Shown: positions 56,066-64,000 of the stretch, piece after piece | Position numbering within the stretch: position 1 is the first letter of the stretch | Layout of the letters: each line of letters begins with the position of its first letter | Source of the DNA: Candidatus Aquiluna sp. UB-MaderosW2red | Lineage (GTDB): Bacteria; Actinomycetota; Actinomycetes; Actinomycetales; Microbacteriaceae | Length of the DNA: 64,000 nt | Direction: 5' to 3' | Assembly: GCF_900100865.1 (NCBI RefSeq) | Contig: NZ_LT627734.1 | Span: 1,426,001 to 1,490,000, forward strand | Notes under the pieces: model-generated | Told to the model about the DNA's origin: nothing | What the model saw: only the letters and a program-made list of their open reading frames with translations | Database searches by the model: none | Made by a program: the position numbers and the translations under genes

Positions 56066-56105
56066 AGCTTTGATTATCCTCCTGAATCCAATCTGAGCAC
56101 TCGAT

Positions 56106-56708
56106 TTAGAACTGGAATGTCAATAACAAAATGGCAATGCCAAACATCACAACTGCAATCACAGAATCCAAGACACGCCAAAAGCTTGGCCTGGATACGA
56201 ATCGATTCGCCAACTTAGCGCCATAGCCCAAAACAACAAACCAGACCGCGCTTCCAATTGCAGCGCCAAGCCCAAATGCCCAGCGCTCATTGCCAAATTG
56301 ATTACCCAATCCCCCAAGCAATATCACGGTGTCTAGATAAACGTGAGGATTCAAAAAGGTGATGGCAGCGGTGGCCAAAATGGTCTTTTTGAGCGTTGCG
56401 GGAGTGTTCGACGCGGGATCTAGCGCTTTGGGCTTCATCGCCCTTTTTAGGGCCATCGCACCAAACCAAATCAAATAAGCGGCGCCAGCATATCGAATCA
56501 CCTCTAGGGCTATCGGAACCGAGCTAATCAAAGCTCCAAGGCCAGCAATGCCTAAGAATATCAGGACCGCGTCACTGAGTGAGCAAAACATCACCACCCA
56601 TAAGACATGCTCGCGCCGAAGCCCCTGCCTAAGCACAAAAGCGTTCTGAGCCCCAATGGCCAGAATTAGCGAAAGCCCGGTCAGTAAACCGGTAATAGCT
56701 GCCAGCAT
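56106..56708 (-). CDS. LysE/ArgO family amino acid exporter
   Basis: A 200-residue membrane protein with six helices. The N-terminus LTGLSLILAIGAQNAFVLRQ is the LysE/ArgO signature, and FLNPHVYLDTVILLGGLGNQ is the family's mid-protein motif. It probably exports basic amino acids. Start ATG at 56708, directly before the first helix; the longer frame adds a charged stretch overlapping the bcp upstream region. Divergent from bcp. Confidence 0.88.
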   Translation of the reverse strand: MLAAITGLLTGLSLILAIGAQNAFVLRQGLRREHVLWVVMFCSLSDAVLIFLGIAGLGALISSVPIALEVIRYAGAAYLIWFGAMALKRAMKPKALDPASNTPATLKKTILATAAITFLNPHVYLDTVILLGGLGNQFGNERWAFGLGAAIGSAVWFVVLGYGAKLANRFVSRPSFWRVLDSVIAVVMFGIAILLLTFQF

Positions 56709-56778
56709 GAAGGCCCTTCGAGATTCCCTTGATTCTAGAAGAGGAATTATTTCCAATCGCCCAAGTTTGAGTTATTTC

Positions 56779-57243
56779 ATGAGTGAATTCAAGCTAGTGG
56801 CTGGCGCAGCCGCCCCCACTTTTTCCCTACTAAACCAAGACGAGAAAGAGATCTCTCTTTCAGAAACGGGTGACAGGGTAATCGTCTATTTCTATCCGGC
56901 AGCCTCCACCCCCGGCTGCACAACCCAGGCCTGTGAGCTCCGGGACAACATAAACGCCCTCAAGGCAAAAGGCTTCAGCGTGTTGGGCATCTCCCCTGAT
57001 AAGCCAGCCAAGCTCAAAAAGTTTAAGGATAAAGAAAACCTAAATTTTGAGTTATTAAGCGACCCCGAGAACCTCATCGCTCAGGCCTATGGCGCTTTTG
57101 GTAAAAAGAGTATGTATGGCAAAGAATATGTGGGCATAATTCGCTCCACTTTTGTGGTGCAAGAAGGCAAAATTAGCCACGCTTTTTATAACGTCAAAGC
57201 CAAGGGTCATATCGATTTGCTGCAAGCCGAGTTGGGCCTCTAA
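56779..57243 (+). CDS. bcp: thioredoxin-dependent peroxiredoxin (Bcp type)
   Basis: A 154-residue peroxiredoxin reducing hydroperoxides. The motif YPAASTPGCTTQACELRDN holds the peroxidatic Cys 47 and resolving Cys 52, five apart as in two-cysteine Bcp/PrxQ. VLGISPDKPAKLKKFKDKEN and RSTFVV also fit. ATG at 56779 gives the normal length. Stop shares CTAA with the convergent transporter. Confidence 0.92.
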   Translation: MSEFKLVAGAAAPTFSLLNQDEKEISLSETGDRVIVYFYPAASTPGCTTQACELRDNINALKAKGFSVLGISPDKPAKLKKFKDKENLNFELLSDPENLIAQAYGAFGKKSMYGKEYVGIIRSTFVVQEGKISHAFYNVKAKGHIDLLQAELGL

Positions 57244-57848
57244 CGAAGCGGTAACAATACCCCGATAACGATGAATACTCCGCCGAAAAAACGATTAAAT
57301 CTCTTGCCGGCCTTGGCCAAAAGTGGCTGCAGCCGATCGGCGAAGAAGGCAACCAAAAACTCATAACCGAACTCAATCACCACAAATGTCAGCGCCATAA
57401 TGGCAAATTGAGCCAGTAAAGACCGCTCCGGCACCACGAACTGCGGTAAGAATGCGACAAAGAATAAGATCCCCTTGGGGTTAGAGCTAGCAGCCAATAA
57501 CCCCTGTCTAAAAAGGGCGAAAGGGGACAGCGAAGTAGCCTCTTGGACCTTACCCACCCGCATCGCAGGGGCTCGCCAAACCTGAACCCCAAGCCAAATC
57601 AAATACAGCCCACCAGCCAACTTGAGCCAAATGATCAGATCCGGTGCCGCCACCAAAAAGGCTCCGAGCCCGAACATCGAAAGCCCAATCACCAAAGTGA
57701 AGCCGAGCGAGCCACCCAATATTGTCGCCAAGGTTCTTTTGGCCCCGTAGAGCGCTCCGTGAGTAAGCACCAAAAGACCATTGGGCCCCGGAGTAAGAGA
57801 TAACCCAAGTGCTGCTAGTGCATAAATAATCCAGGTATCAAGCGCCAT
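57240..57848 (-). CDS. LysE/RhtB family amino acid exporter
   Basis: A 202-residue membrane protein with six helices; the signature LSLTPGPNGLLVLTHGALYG is at the N-terminus, and SNPKGILFFVAFLPQFV is mid-protein, both RhtB-type. It likely exports a neutral amino acid such as homoserine or threonine. It lies 6 nt downstream of the hydroxyacid dehydrogenase gene. Confidence 0.87.
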   Translation of the reverse strand: MALDTWIIYALAALGLSLTPGPNGLLVLTHGALYGAKRTLATILGGSLGFTLVIGLSMFGLGAFLVAAPDLIIWLKLAGGLYLIWLGVQVWRAPAMRVGKVQEATSLSPFALFRQGLLAASSNPKGILFFVAFLPQFVVPERSLLAQFAIMALTFVVIEFGYEFLVAFFADRLQPLLAKAGKRFNRFFGGVFIVIGVLLPLR

Positions 57849-57854
57849 GTCTAA

Positions 57855-58775
57855 CTAATAACCAAGCTTCTTATCAACCACGCCAATAAGCTCCGAGCCA
57901 TCTAGCCAGGCGCTCACATTTTCGCGCAAGCGCTGCGAGAACAACCTGGTCACAATCTCCAGAGTGTCAGCAGAGTGTGGGGTGATCAAAAGATTATCCA
58001 AACCCCACATCGCGTGCTCCTCAGGAAGCGGCTCAGGGTATGTCACATCAACTGCAGCGGCAGCAATCTCACCATTATTCAGAGCATCAACCAGGTCATC
58101 CTGGTTGATCACCATGCCCCTTGCCACATTGACCAAATACGAATCCGCGCGCATCAACTTGAAGGCCCTTGAATCAAATAAGTGCTGAGTCTCGAAGGTT
58201 AGAGCACAGGCCAACACCACAAACTTCGCCTTTGCCAATTCGGTTTGGAACTGGTCAAAGCCCAGCACCCTTCCTTGAAAACCCGGGACAAAAGGGGCAT
58301 CCGGGTGCTTACGGATCACTGTGACTTCAGACCTAAAGGGCGCCAGCAGCTGAACCAGCTGCTCGGCAATTCCGCCGCCACCGATAATCAAAACCTCTTC
58401 GTCAAATAATGAGTCAGCGAATTGTCTGCCCCAAGACTTCTCCCTCACACGCTCTGGAATGATTCGACCAAGGGCCAAACAAAGAGCTAGCGCGTGCTCA
58501 GCAACCGGTTCAGAGTATGAGCGCTTGGCGCTGGTGAAAACGATTGAGTGCTGCAATACCTCGTGAAAAGCATCCACCCCGGCAAAGGGCAACTGCACCC
58601 ACTTGAGCTGTGGGTTATTTGCTAAAACTTGTTTTAGCCCCGCAGGATCTGCGTAGTCGGTCCAAACCATGGCCTCGATGGCTGCGCTCAAGGGCACCAC
58701 CACCGCACCAACAGACTCAATAGCCTCTTGATACGCGGGGACCCGCCTCGGTTCTAAAGCAATCTCAGTCTTCAT
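57855..58775 (-). CDS. D-2-hydroxyacid dehydrogenase (NAD-dependent)
   Basis: A 306-residue dehydrogenase of the phosphoglycerate dehydrogenase-like family. Rossmann motif LIIGGGGIAEQLVQLL near residue 129; catalytic Arg in LVNVARGMVINQDDLVDAL, Glu in TYPEPLPEEHAMW and His in LITPHSADT. It probably reduces a 2-keto acid or glyoxylate/hydroxypyruvate; the substrate is unknown. Pairing with an RhtB exporter may form a small unit. Confidence 0.85.
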   Translation of the reverse strand: MKTEIALEPRRVPAYQEAIESVGAVVVPLSAAIEAMVWTDYADPAGLKQVLANNPQLKWVQLPFAGVDAFHEVLQHSIVFTSAKRSYSEPVAEHALALCLALGRIIPERVREKSWGRQFADSLFDEEVLIIGGGGIAEQLVQLLAPFRSEVTVIRKHPDAPFVPGFQGRVLGFDQFQTELAKAKFVVLACALTFETQHLFDSRAFKLMRADSYLVNVARGMVINQDDLVDALNNGEIAAAAVDVTYPEPLPEEHAMWGLDNLLITPHSADTLEIVTRLFSQRLRENVSAWLDGSELIGVVDKKLGY

Positions 58776-58865
58776 AATCTGATTCTGGCACTAACCCCGC
58801 GATTGTTTTTGAATCTCTAAGTAATGACGTCAAAATCAAGGCCAAAGAACTGCTTAGATACATAG

Positions 58866-59465
58866 GTGCTAACCCTGAGTTTGATATTTGCCGCAGCGAC
58901 CTTCGGGTTTGTCACAGCCATCACCCCCGGGCCAAACAACACGATATTGCTTGCCACCAGCGTGAACCACGGCTTCAGAAAAGCCTTGCCATATCTAGCT
59001 GGCATTAGCTTTGGCCTGATGGGCATGATCACGCTGGTTGGTCTTGGCCTCAATCTGGTGTTCGCAACCGTTCCCGTAATTTATCAAGCCATCAAATATT
59101 TGGGCTTTGGCTACATTCTCTACCTTGCCATTTCGCTTATTCGCTCGGGCTATCAACCAATCGATAAAGAAACCAAGGTGATTGGTTTTTTCCAATCAGT
59201 CAGTCTGCAGTTTGTAAACCCAAAGGTCTGGGTGGTAGTCCCGAGCTTTATGGCAGGCTACATCCCAGCTGGCGCCAGCTTTCAAATCACCGCCACACTT
59301 GCTGCAGTGTTTCTAATCTCTAAGATTCCCGGGGCGCTGGCTTGGGCCGGATTCGGGCAACTACTTCGCAACTTTTTGATGGATCCCAAGAAACGCAAAG
59401 CATTCAACTGGGTGGCTGGAGTATTGCTGGTGGCCTCGATGGTGCCGGTTCTATTCTTACGCTAA
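58866..59465 (+). CDS. LysE family amino acid exporter
   Basis: A 199-residue membrane protein with six helices and the motif ITPGPNNTILLATSVNHGFR near residues 19-38, then LQFVNPKVWVVVPSFMAGYI. GTG start at 58866. It is the third LysE/RhtB-type transporter in 3.4 kb. The substrate is not predictable. Confidence 0.85.
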   Translation: MLTLSLIFAAATFGFVTAITPGPNNTILLATSVNHGFRKALPYLAGISFGLMGMITLVGLGLNLVFATVPVIYQAIKYLGFGYILYLAISLIRSGYQPIDKETKVIGFFQSVSLQFVNPKVWVVVPSFMAGYIPAGASFQITATLAAVFLISKIPGALAWAGFGQLLRNFLMDPKKRKAFNWVAGVLLVASMVPVLFLR

Positions 59466-59496
59466 ATAACTTCCTAATAGATGCCAAGATTAGGCG

Positions 59497-60738
59497 GTGA
59501 CCAAAACCAAAGCCGAAGGCCTAGGGCCTAGCTTTAATAGGCTCTGGTCGGCCTCCTTAGCCTCAAACCTCGCCGATGGCATATTCAAGACTTCGGCGCC
59601 ACTGCTAGCGGCAACCCTTACCAAAGACCCCATTGTTATTTCACTCATGGCAGCACTTGTGATGCTGCCATGGTTGTTATTTGCAATTCCAATCGGCGGC
59701 ATTGTGGATCGCATTGATAGACGGTTGCTATTAGCAACTGCGAATGCAGTGAGATTCCTAATGGCCGCCTATTTAGCCACCATGGTCGCTTTTGATCTAA
59801 TTACCATTCCAATTCTCTACCTGGTGGTATTTGTCTTCGGGGTTGCCGAGGTGCTCTATGACACCACGGCCCAGTCCATGATTCCGCAAATACTAAAACC
59901 CAAGAACCTCGAGCGCGGTAACGCAAGACTAGAGATTGGTGCGGTCACGGTTGGAGAGTTCATCGGGGCGCCAATCTCCGGAATCCTCTTTGCAGTTGCG
60001 ATTGCGATTCCTTTTTTCCTAGGCGGAGCCGGGGTTTTGGTGGCAGGGATATTGGTTCTGACAATTCCCGGTAATTTCAAAAAGCTCATGAAGCTCGATG
60101 AGAATCAAGCCCCAGTTGCCCCAACCAAGTTTTGGTCCGATATCCGCTTTGGCATCAGTTACCTCTATAACAATAAGGTGCTGCTCAAGCTAGTTCTTTT
60201 CACCTCAACACTTGGTTTCTTTTGGGCAGCGACCGGCTCTACCATGGTGCTCTTCCTCACTCAAACTCTAGAAGTCACCCCGACCTTCTTCGGCTTTGTC
60301 TTCACGGTGCCGGCGATCGGAGCGATCATTGGCTCGATCACCGGGCCCAAGGTTTCAGCTCGCTATGGCAGGACCAATGTAATGGCTTTTGCGATTGTCA
60401 CAAGCTCGGCAGTCACAGTTGCGACCGGACTATCACCAACGGTTTATTTCTTTGTGGCATTTGGGTTGGTGAACTCCATCACCATCACCTGGTGGAATAT
60501 TCTTCTAATGTCTAGCTACCACCAGATAATCCCCAATGAGCTCTTTGGCAGAATCCATGGCACCAGAAGGACTTTGGTTTGGGGCATGATGCCAATTGGT
60601 TCGCTTATGGGCGGTGTAATTGCCCAGTTTGGTTTGCGGATGCCCTATTTAGTCGCAGGAAGCATTGCACTCTTCGTTGCGATTCTGGGCATTCGATTCA
60701 TAATCTCACTCAAAAATCTTTTTCCCATAGGTGATTAA
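59497..60738 (+). CDS. MFS transporter, EntS/DHA3-like
   Basis: A 413-residue protein with about 12 helices. N-terminal FNRLWSASLASNLADGIFKT and the loop IPIGGIVDRIDRRLLLATAN (motif A-like) fit the MFS-3/EntS-type exporter group; later ARYGRTNVM. GTG start at 59497, 31 nt after the LysE-type gene. The group includes siderophore, macrolide and multidrug exporters. The stop codon is part of a 10-bp inverted repeat. Confidence 0.83.
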   Translation: MTKTKAEGLGPSFNRLWSASLASNLADGIFKTSAPLLAATLTKDPIVISLMAALVMLPWLLFAIPIGGIVDRIDRRLLLATANAVRFLMAAYLATMVAFDLITIPILYLVVFVFGVAEVLYDTTAQSMIPQILKPKNLERGNARLEIGAVTVGEFIGAPISGILFAVAIAIPFFLGGAGVLVAGILVLTIPGNFKKLMKLDENQAPVAPTKFWSDIRFGISYLYNNKVLLKLVLFTSTLGFFWAATGSTMVLFLTQTLEVTPTFFGFVFTVPAIGAIIGSITGPKVSARYGRTNVMAFAIVTSSAVTVATGLSPTVYFFVAFGLVNSITITWWNILLMSSYHQIIPNELFGRIHGTRRTLVWGMMPIGSLMGGVIAQFGLRMPYLVAGSIALFVAILGIRFIISLKNLFPIGD

Positions 60739-60806
60739 TCCCCACAGTAAAAAATAACCGATTGGCCTGCGACAGCTGCTCGGCTCAATAGGGCAAGTGG
60801 GGATTA
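60736..60806 (+). repeat. inverted repeat at the 3' end of the MFS gene
   Basis: Arms TAATCCCCAC (60736-60745, including the stop codon) and GTGGGGATTA (60797-60806) with a 51-nt loop that holds a nested ATTGGCC...GGCTCAAT stem. A T6 run follows at 60817-60822. It may be a large terminator-like structure; the distance to the T run makes this uncertain. Confidence 0.4.
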
Positions 60807-61087
60807 GCAATTTAGGTTTTTTGAAATGGACGAAAACCTTTTCTCGCGTTGCTTCGCCGAAACTAATCGTGATGATAATGGGGTAATTGACATGGGGATG
60901 CTGTTCCCTGTCATCGAAACAAAGTTGTTTTCTGACTCTCCAACCGATACCTGAATACCTGAATACCTGAATACCTGAATACCTGAATACCTGAATACCT
61001 GAAATTTTTGCCGTCATTCCCTAAACCTCATAGCCCTAGGCGCAGATCGCAAGAATGTTCTCAGATCAACCAACGATGAGTTTTTGC
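60739..61087. other. 349-bp intergenic region with octanucleotide repeats
   Basis: Between the convergent MFS and TetR genes. Contents: the inverted repeat, the T6 run, a 42-codon open frame on the plus strand (60826-60954) ending in the first repeat unit, and the tandem repeat. A 103-codon minus frame (60706-61017) reads through the repeat. I see no convincing gene. Confidence 0.5.
60947..61002. repeat. tandem octanucleotide repeat, seven copies of ATACCTGA
   Basis: Seven perfect, uninterrupted copies of an 8-bp unit (56 bp). Simple repeats of this unit length are rare in compact genomes and change copy number by slipped-strand mispairing. Unit length is not a multiple of three, so any frame through it would shift when the copy number changes. 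Confidence 0.95.
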
Positions 61088-61687
61088 TCAGCTGTCGAGT
61101 CTGTAATCCGGCTTGAGCATCGCAAGGATGATGATGAACCAAGCATTAGATACCTGCCTTCGTTCGAGCTGACTCAGGTCCAACCTGGCTGCGGTAATGC
61201 CAAGTGGCATTGCAGCAAACAGAATTGCCATGGCATTCACATCTACTCGTTTAGCCAAATTGCCGGCATCGGTGTGCTTGGTTATAAAGTTGAACCAGCT
61301 TTGACGAGTGAGCTCTTGAGCCTCTAGAACCACCTCTCGGACTTGGTTATCCGCTATAGATTCAGAAACTGCCCGCAGATGAGCCAGGCGACTAGCCTGA
61401 CGCTCCGGGGAGAAGATCTCATAGATGAAATCCGACAGGCCTTCCCAGTCGTTCTTGGCAGCCAGGTCATCCAAAAATAAATAGTCATCCCTAATCGAAG
61501 AGAGCACTATCTCGCGCCAAGCTCTTCTTATTAGCCCAGCGCTATCTCCAAAATGGTGATTGACCATTGGCGCGCTAACGCCGAGTTTCTTGGTGATGCT
61601 TGCCATTTTGGGCACTCGTCCAGCACGAATGTCCTCAATGACCGAGGCAATCAATTTTTCCGGTAGTTGGGCGTCTTGCTTAGCCAA
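61088..61687 (-). CDS. TetR-family transcriptional regulator
   Basis: A 199-residue regulator. N-terminal helix-turn-helix with MASITKKLGVSAPMVNHHFGD near residues 28-48, the TetR pattern (A..LGVS...VN.HFG). The C-terminal domain is helical and ends with a hydrophobic helix. TTG start at 61687 with GAAAGG about 8 nt upstream, overlapping the stop of a 29-codon ORF. The regulated gene is not evident; the co-oriented GNAT gene and the MFS exporter are candidates. Confidence 0.82.
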   Translation of the reverse strand: MAKQDAQLPEKLIASVIEDIRAGRVPKMASITKKLGVSAPMVNHHFGDSAGLIRRAWREIVLSSIRDDYLFLDDLAAKNDWEGLSDFIYEIFSPERQASRLAHLRAVSESIADNQVREVVLEAQELTRQSWFNFITKHTDAGNLAKRVDVNAMAILFAAMPLGITAARLDLSQLERRQVSNAWFIIILAMLKPDYRLDS

Positions 61688-61769
61688 GATGCATGCCTTT
61701 CGACTTCAAAATAATTGTTCCCATCAGCACCCTAGGGAAAAGCCTTGCAACTGGAACAGCAAGAATCAT
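61680..61769 (-). CDS. possible 29-residue leader ORF overlapping the TetR start
   Basis: ATG at 61769 has a strong AAGGGAGA sequence about 6 nt upstream. It encodes MILAVPVARLFPRVLMGTII followed by LKSKGMHLG, hydrophobic with basic residues. Its TAA overlaps the TTG start of the TetR gene in another frame, so ribosomes finishing it could restart on tetR. It begins 14 nt after the GNAT stop. No family is known to me. Confidence 0.35.
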   Translation of the reverse strand: MILAVPVARLFPRVLMGTIILKSKGMHLG

Positions 61770-61783
61770 GTTCTCTCCCTTTT

Positions 61784-62575
61784 TTAGAGTTGTTTTGGAA
61801 GGCCAAGTTTGAATCTCTGCCCTTCTCGGATGCGAAGGCTTGGCCAACTGTCCTCCAATAGATCAGAGGTGAGTTCCGAAAGCCGAGTCTTCTGAACGCC
61901 CAGTTCATCAAAATTACTTAGATCCAGCCAGGTCTCAAAAGCGATCTTTGCGCTGGGCCAGTCCCTATCGAGAATCGAGAACCAAGCGGTGTCACGGTTA
62001 CGGCCCTTGACAATGGTTGCCTGGCGAAACACCCCTTCAAAGGAGAATCCGAGCCGCATGGCGGCTTGGATAGAGGGCTGATTCAAGGCATTGCACTTCC
62101 ACTCATACCTTCTGTAACCCAGCTCAAAGGCGTATTGCATCATGAGGAACATGGCCTCGGTAGCGATCGGCTTTTGCTGCATTAGAGGTGAAAAGGTGAT
62201 CCAACCAACCTCAATCGAAGCAGCCCTTGGATCTATTCGAAGGTAGGCAGCTACTCCCACGGCCTTGCCGGTTTCAAGATCTATTAAGGCGTAAAACATT
62301 GGGTCTTGCTGATTCTGAAATTTCAAGACCCAAGCTCGGTACTCGGCTTCATCCTGAAATGGCCCGTGGGGCATATAGATCCACAGGCTGCCCGATTGAT
62401 TCAGACTAAAAGCTTGAAATAAATCTGCAGCATGCTTGGCATCATCAAGCGGCTCGAGCCTGCAAAGTTGGCCGAGCAATACCGATGTTAAGTCGGGAAG
62501 CTCAGGCAAAGTGAAATCTTCAACCAGCTCGCCCACGGGATTACCCTGCGGATCAGATACGGAGTCAAGCCTCAT
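61784..62575 (-). CDS. GNAT-family N-acetyltransferase (RimJ/RimL-like)
   Basis: A 263-residue acetyltransferase. Core: LCRLEPLDDAKHAADLFQAF, FYALIDLETGKAVGVAAYLR, SIEVGWITFSPLMQQKPIAT (acetyl-CoA loop region) and AFELGYRRYEWKCNALNQPS followed by AAMRLGFSFEG. This resembles the large RimL-type group acting on protein N-termini or small amines. A C-terminal extension of about 60 residues is unassigned. The substrate is unknown. Confidence 0.85.
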   Translation of the reverse strand: MRLDSVSDPQGNPVGELVEDFTLPELPDLTSVLLGQLCRLEPLDDAKHAADLFQAFSLNQSGSLWIYMPHGPFQDEAEYRAWVLKFQNQQDPMFYALIDLETGKAVGVAAYLRIDPRAASIEVGWITFSPLMQQKPIATEAMFLMMQYAFELGYRRYEWKCNALNQPSIQAAMRLGFSFEGVFRQATIVKGRNRDTAWFSILDRDWPSAKIAFETWLDLSNFDELGVQKTRLSELTSDLLEDSWPSLRIREGQRFKLGLPKQL

Positions 62576-62652
62576 GGCCTAAGGGTATCTAGAAGAAACA
62601 AGTGGAACAGCAGAACACACCAGAACCAGCTGCAACAGCGGATTACTAAAAG

Positions 62653-64000
62653 CTAATCTAAAACCGGGGGTGCTGACTCGGGCCTTAGATCAAGCTTCCT
62701 CAATAGCTGAGCGTTTAGAGCGACAACTATCGTGGACATTGACATCAAAAGCGCTCCGATTGACATTGGCAAGATAAAGCCGATAGGCGCGAGAATTCCA
62801 GCAGCTAAGGGAACCGAGATTAGGTTGTAACCGGCTGCCCACCAGAGGTTCTGCGTCATCTTTTTATAAGCCGCGTTGGATAGGTCGATCACCGAGATAA
62901 CCGAGCGAGGATCATCGCTCACCAGGATCACCCCAGCCGAACCGATGGCGACATCGGTCCCTGCGCCAATGGCAATTCCAACATTCGCTTGAGCCAGAGC
63001 TGGGGCGTCATTCACGCCATCCCCCACCATTGCTAAGGTTCGGCCTTCAGCTTGCAGCTCTTTGACCTTCTGGGCCTTATCTTCAGGTTTCACGCCAGCA
63101 AAAAATCGCTCAATACCTAATTCCTTAGCCACGGTGGCGGCGATTGCTTCGGCATCCCCGGTGATCATCACTACTTCGATGTCCCTTTGGTTGAGGGCGG
63201 CAATAGCCGCCTTTGACTCTTCTCGAATCTCATCGGCAAGCGCTAGAGCTCCTGCAACCTGCCCGTCGATAAAAACGTGCAGGATGATCGCGCCTTCGCT
63301 TCGCCACTTATCGGCAATTGGTAACTCTGAACCAGATTCTTGGGTTAATAAATGTGGCCCACCCACTTGAATGACTTGGCTTCCCACCTTGGCCCTAACT
63401 CCCACCGCAGGTGAAGATTCAAAGTCCTTGGATTTTGGAACATCCAAATTTCTATTCTTGGCGGCGCTGACAATAGCCCTGGCCAGTGGATGCTCAGAAT
63501 CAGCTTCTGCCGCTGCGGCAAGAACCAAAAGCTCGTCCTGGCTCAGACCCGTCGCCGACTCGATTGCGGTGACAACCGGTGTTCCCTTGGTCAGGGTTCC
63601 AGTCTTGTCAAACAAAACAGTATCGACCTTGCGCATTGTTTCAAGAGCCAGGCGATCCTTGATCAGCACCCCAGCCTTAGCAGCTCGCTCGGTGGAGATT
63701 GAAACCACAAGCGGAATTGCTAGCCCCAGCGCATGCGGGCAAGCGATAACTAAAACGGTAATGCTGCGAATCACCGCAGCATCCGGCATCCCTAGGAGGC
63801 TCCAGGTAATAGCCGTGATTACGCCTGCCGACAGTGCAAACCAGAATAACCAGCCGGCAGCCTTGTCAGCTAAACGTTGAGCCTTTGAAGTTGAAGACTG
63901 AGCCTCGGCCACGAGCTTTTGAATTCCAGCCAGCGTCGTTCCTTCGCCAACCGCAGTGATTTCAACCCGAAGTCCGGAGTCCGTTGCCACGGTTCCGGCG
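62653..64000 (-). CDS. heavy-metal P1B-type ATPase, CopB-like (5' end beyond window)
   Basis: The C-terminal ~448 residues of a metal-exporting P-type ATPase; the gene continues past the right edge. The transmembrane metal motif is CPHALGLAIP, the CPH variant of the CopB (P1B-3) group. The phosphorylation motif DKTGTLTKGTP, SEHPLARAI (nucleotide His-Pro), MITGD and GDGVNDAPAL are intact, and the last helices carry YNLISVPLAAGIL and MSIGALLMSMSTIVVALNA. Expected role: Cu(+)/Cu(2+) or Ag(+) export. The A domain and N-terminal metal-binding part are not visible. Confidence 0.88.
   Translation of the reverse strand, partial: AGTVATDSGLRVEITAVGEGTTLAGIQKLVAEAQSSTSKAQRLADKAAGWLFWFALSAGVITAITWSLLGMPDAAVIRSITVLVIACPHALGLAIPLVVSISTERAAKAGVLIKDRLALETMRKVDTVLFDKTGTLTKGTPVVTAIESATGLSQDELLVLAAAAEADSEHPLARAIVSAAKNRNLDVPKSKDFESSPAVGVRAKVGSQVIQVGGPHLLTQESGSELPIADKWRSEGAIILHVFIDGQVAGALALADEIREESKAAIAALNQRDIEVVMITGDAEAIAATVAKELGIERFFAGVKPEDKAQKVKELQAEGRTLAMVGDGVNDAPALAQANVGIAIGAGTDVAIGSAGVILVSDDPRSVISVIDLSNAAYKKMTQNLWWAAGYNLISVPLAAGILAPIGFILPMSIGALLMSMSTIVVALNAQLLRKLDLRPESAPPVLD

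Noticed and set aside
60826-60954. 42-codon plus-strand frame with an EF-hand-like RDDNGVID stretch
   Set aside because: Too short, poor ribosome site, and the resemblance to a calcium loop is partial; likely chance.
60706-61017. 103-codon minus-strand frame through the octamer repeat
   Set aside because: It overlaps the MFS gene end, its first third is only repeat translation, and no family or ribosome site is visible; kept only as a question in the repeat finding.
61685-61740. CACCCTAGGGAAA near 61727 as a third operator copy
   Set aside because: Shares only CCCTAGGG; the flanking ATA/TAT of the half-sites is missing.

Overview
The window looks like a chromosome segment of an actinobacterium, most likely a small-genome, pigmented member of Microbacteriaceae (freshwater Luna-type lineages are the closest match in my memory). 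The reasons are protein content (AdnA/AdnB, DUF3107, DUF3117, DUF3515, actinobacterial Mrp and DapD), a C50-type carotenoid cluster, moderate GC judged by eye, frequent GTG and TTG starts, and very tight packing. Many convergent genes overlap at their stop codons. I saw no insertion sequence, phage gene, CRISPR array or rRNA gene.

Layout. 1-12.6 kb: DNA repair and RNA functions (UvrD2-like helicase, a degenerate phosphotransferase-like protein, the AdnB and AdnA helicase-nuclease pair, DUF3107, a ferritin-like protein, a DEAD-box RNA helicase, a PHP phosphoesterase). 12.6-20.1 kb: PepP, a stress protein, a soluble PRC/MgtE_N/CBS protein, DUF1003, Mrp, succinate-semialdehyde dehydrogenase, TatB, an O-methyltransferase and the 57-residue DUF3117 protein. 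20.2-29.9 kb: lysine/cell-wall and lipid genes (dapE, dapD, thiL, DUF3515 lipoprotein, ddl, gpsA, plsC, murA) and leuD-leuC. 29.9-34.9 kb: MFS transporter, a lysine-rich-tailed protein, a DivIVA-like coiled coil, tRNA-Glu, a lipid kinase, an MBL-fold hydrolase. 34.9-39.4 kb: tRNA-Gln, gltX, a FAH-family hydrolase, ilvE, leuB.

39.5-45.4 kb is the most unusual part. A CsoR-family regulator with a CstR-like Cys/Gly/Cys ligand set stands between two divergent transcription units: a rhodanese lipoprotein plus a methyltransferase on one side, and two rhodaneses plus a CoA-disulfide-reductase/rhodanese fusion on the other. The same 16-bp operator-like palindrome occurs a second time about 4.5 kb away, inside the promoter of a 38-residue cysteine-rich protein and next to a frameshifted two-helix membrane ORF. 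Together these look like a sulfane-sulfur (persulfide) response regulon with an extra, dispersed member.

45.4-50.5 kb holds an ilvD-ilvB-ilvN-ilvC operon, so with ilvE and leuBCD nearly all branched-chain amino acid genes are present; leuA is not in the window. 50.5-54.5 kb is crtB-crtI-two lycopene cyclase subunits-lycopene elongase, with every junction a 4-nt overlap. 54.5-64 kb is accessory: SprT-like protein, MalY-type C-S lyase, three LysE/RhtB-family exporters, peroxiredoxin, hydroxyacid dehydrogenase, MFS exporter, an octanucleotide tandem repeat, a TetR regulator, a GNAT acetyltransferase and the 3' part of a CopB-like heavy-metal ATPase cut by the right edge.
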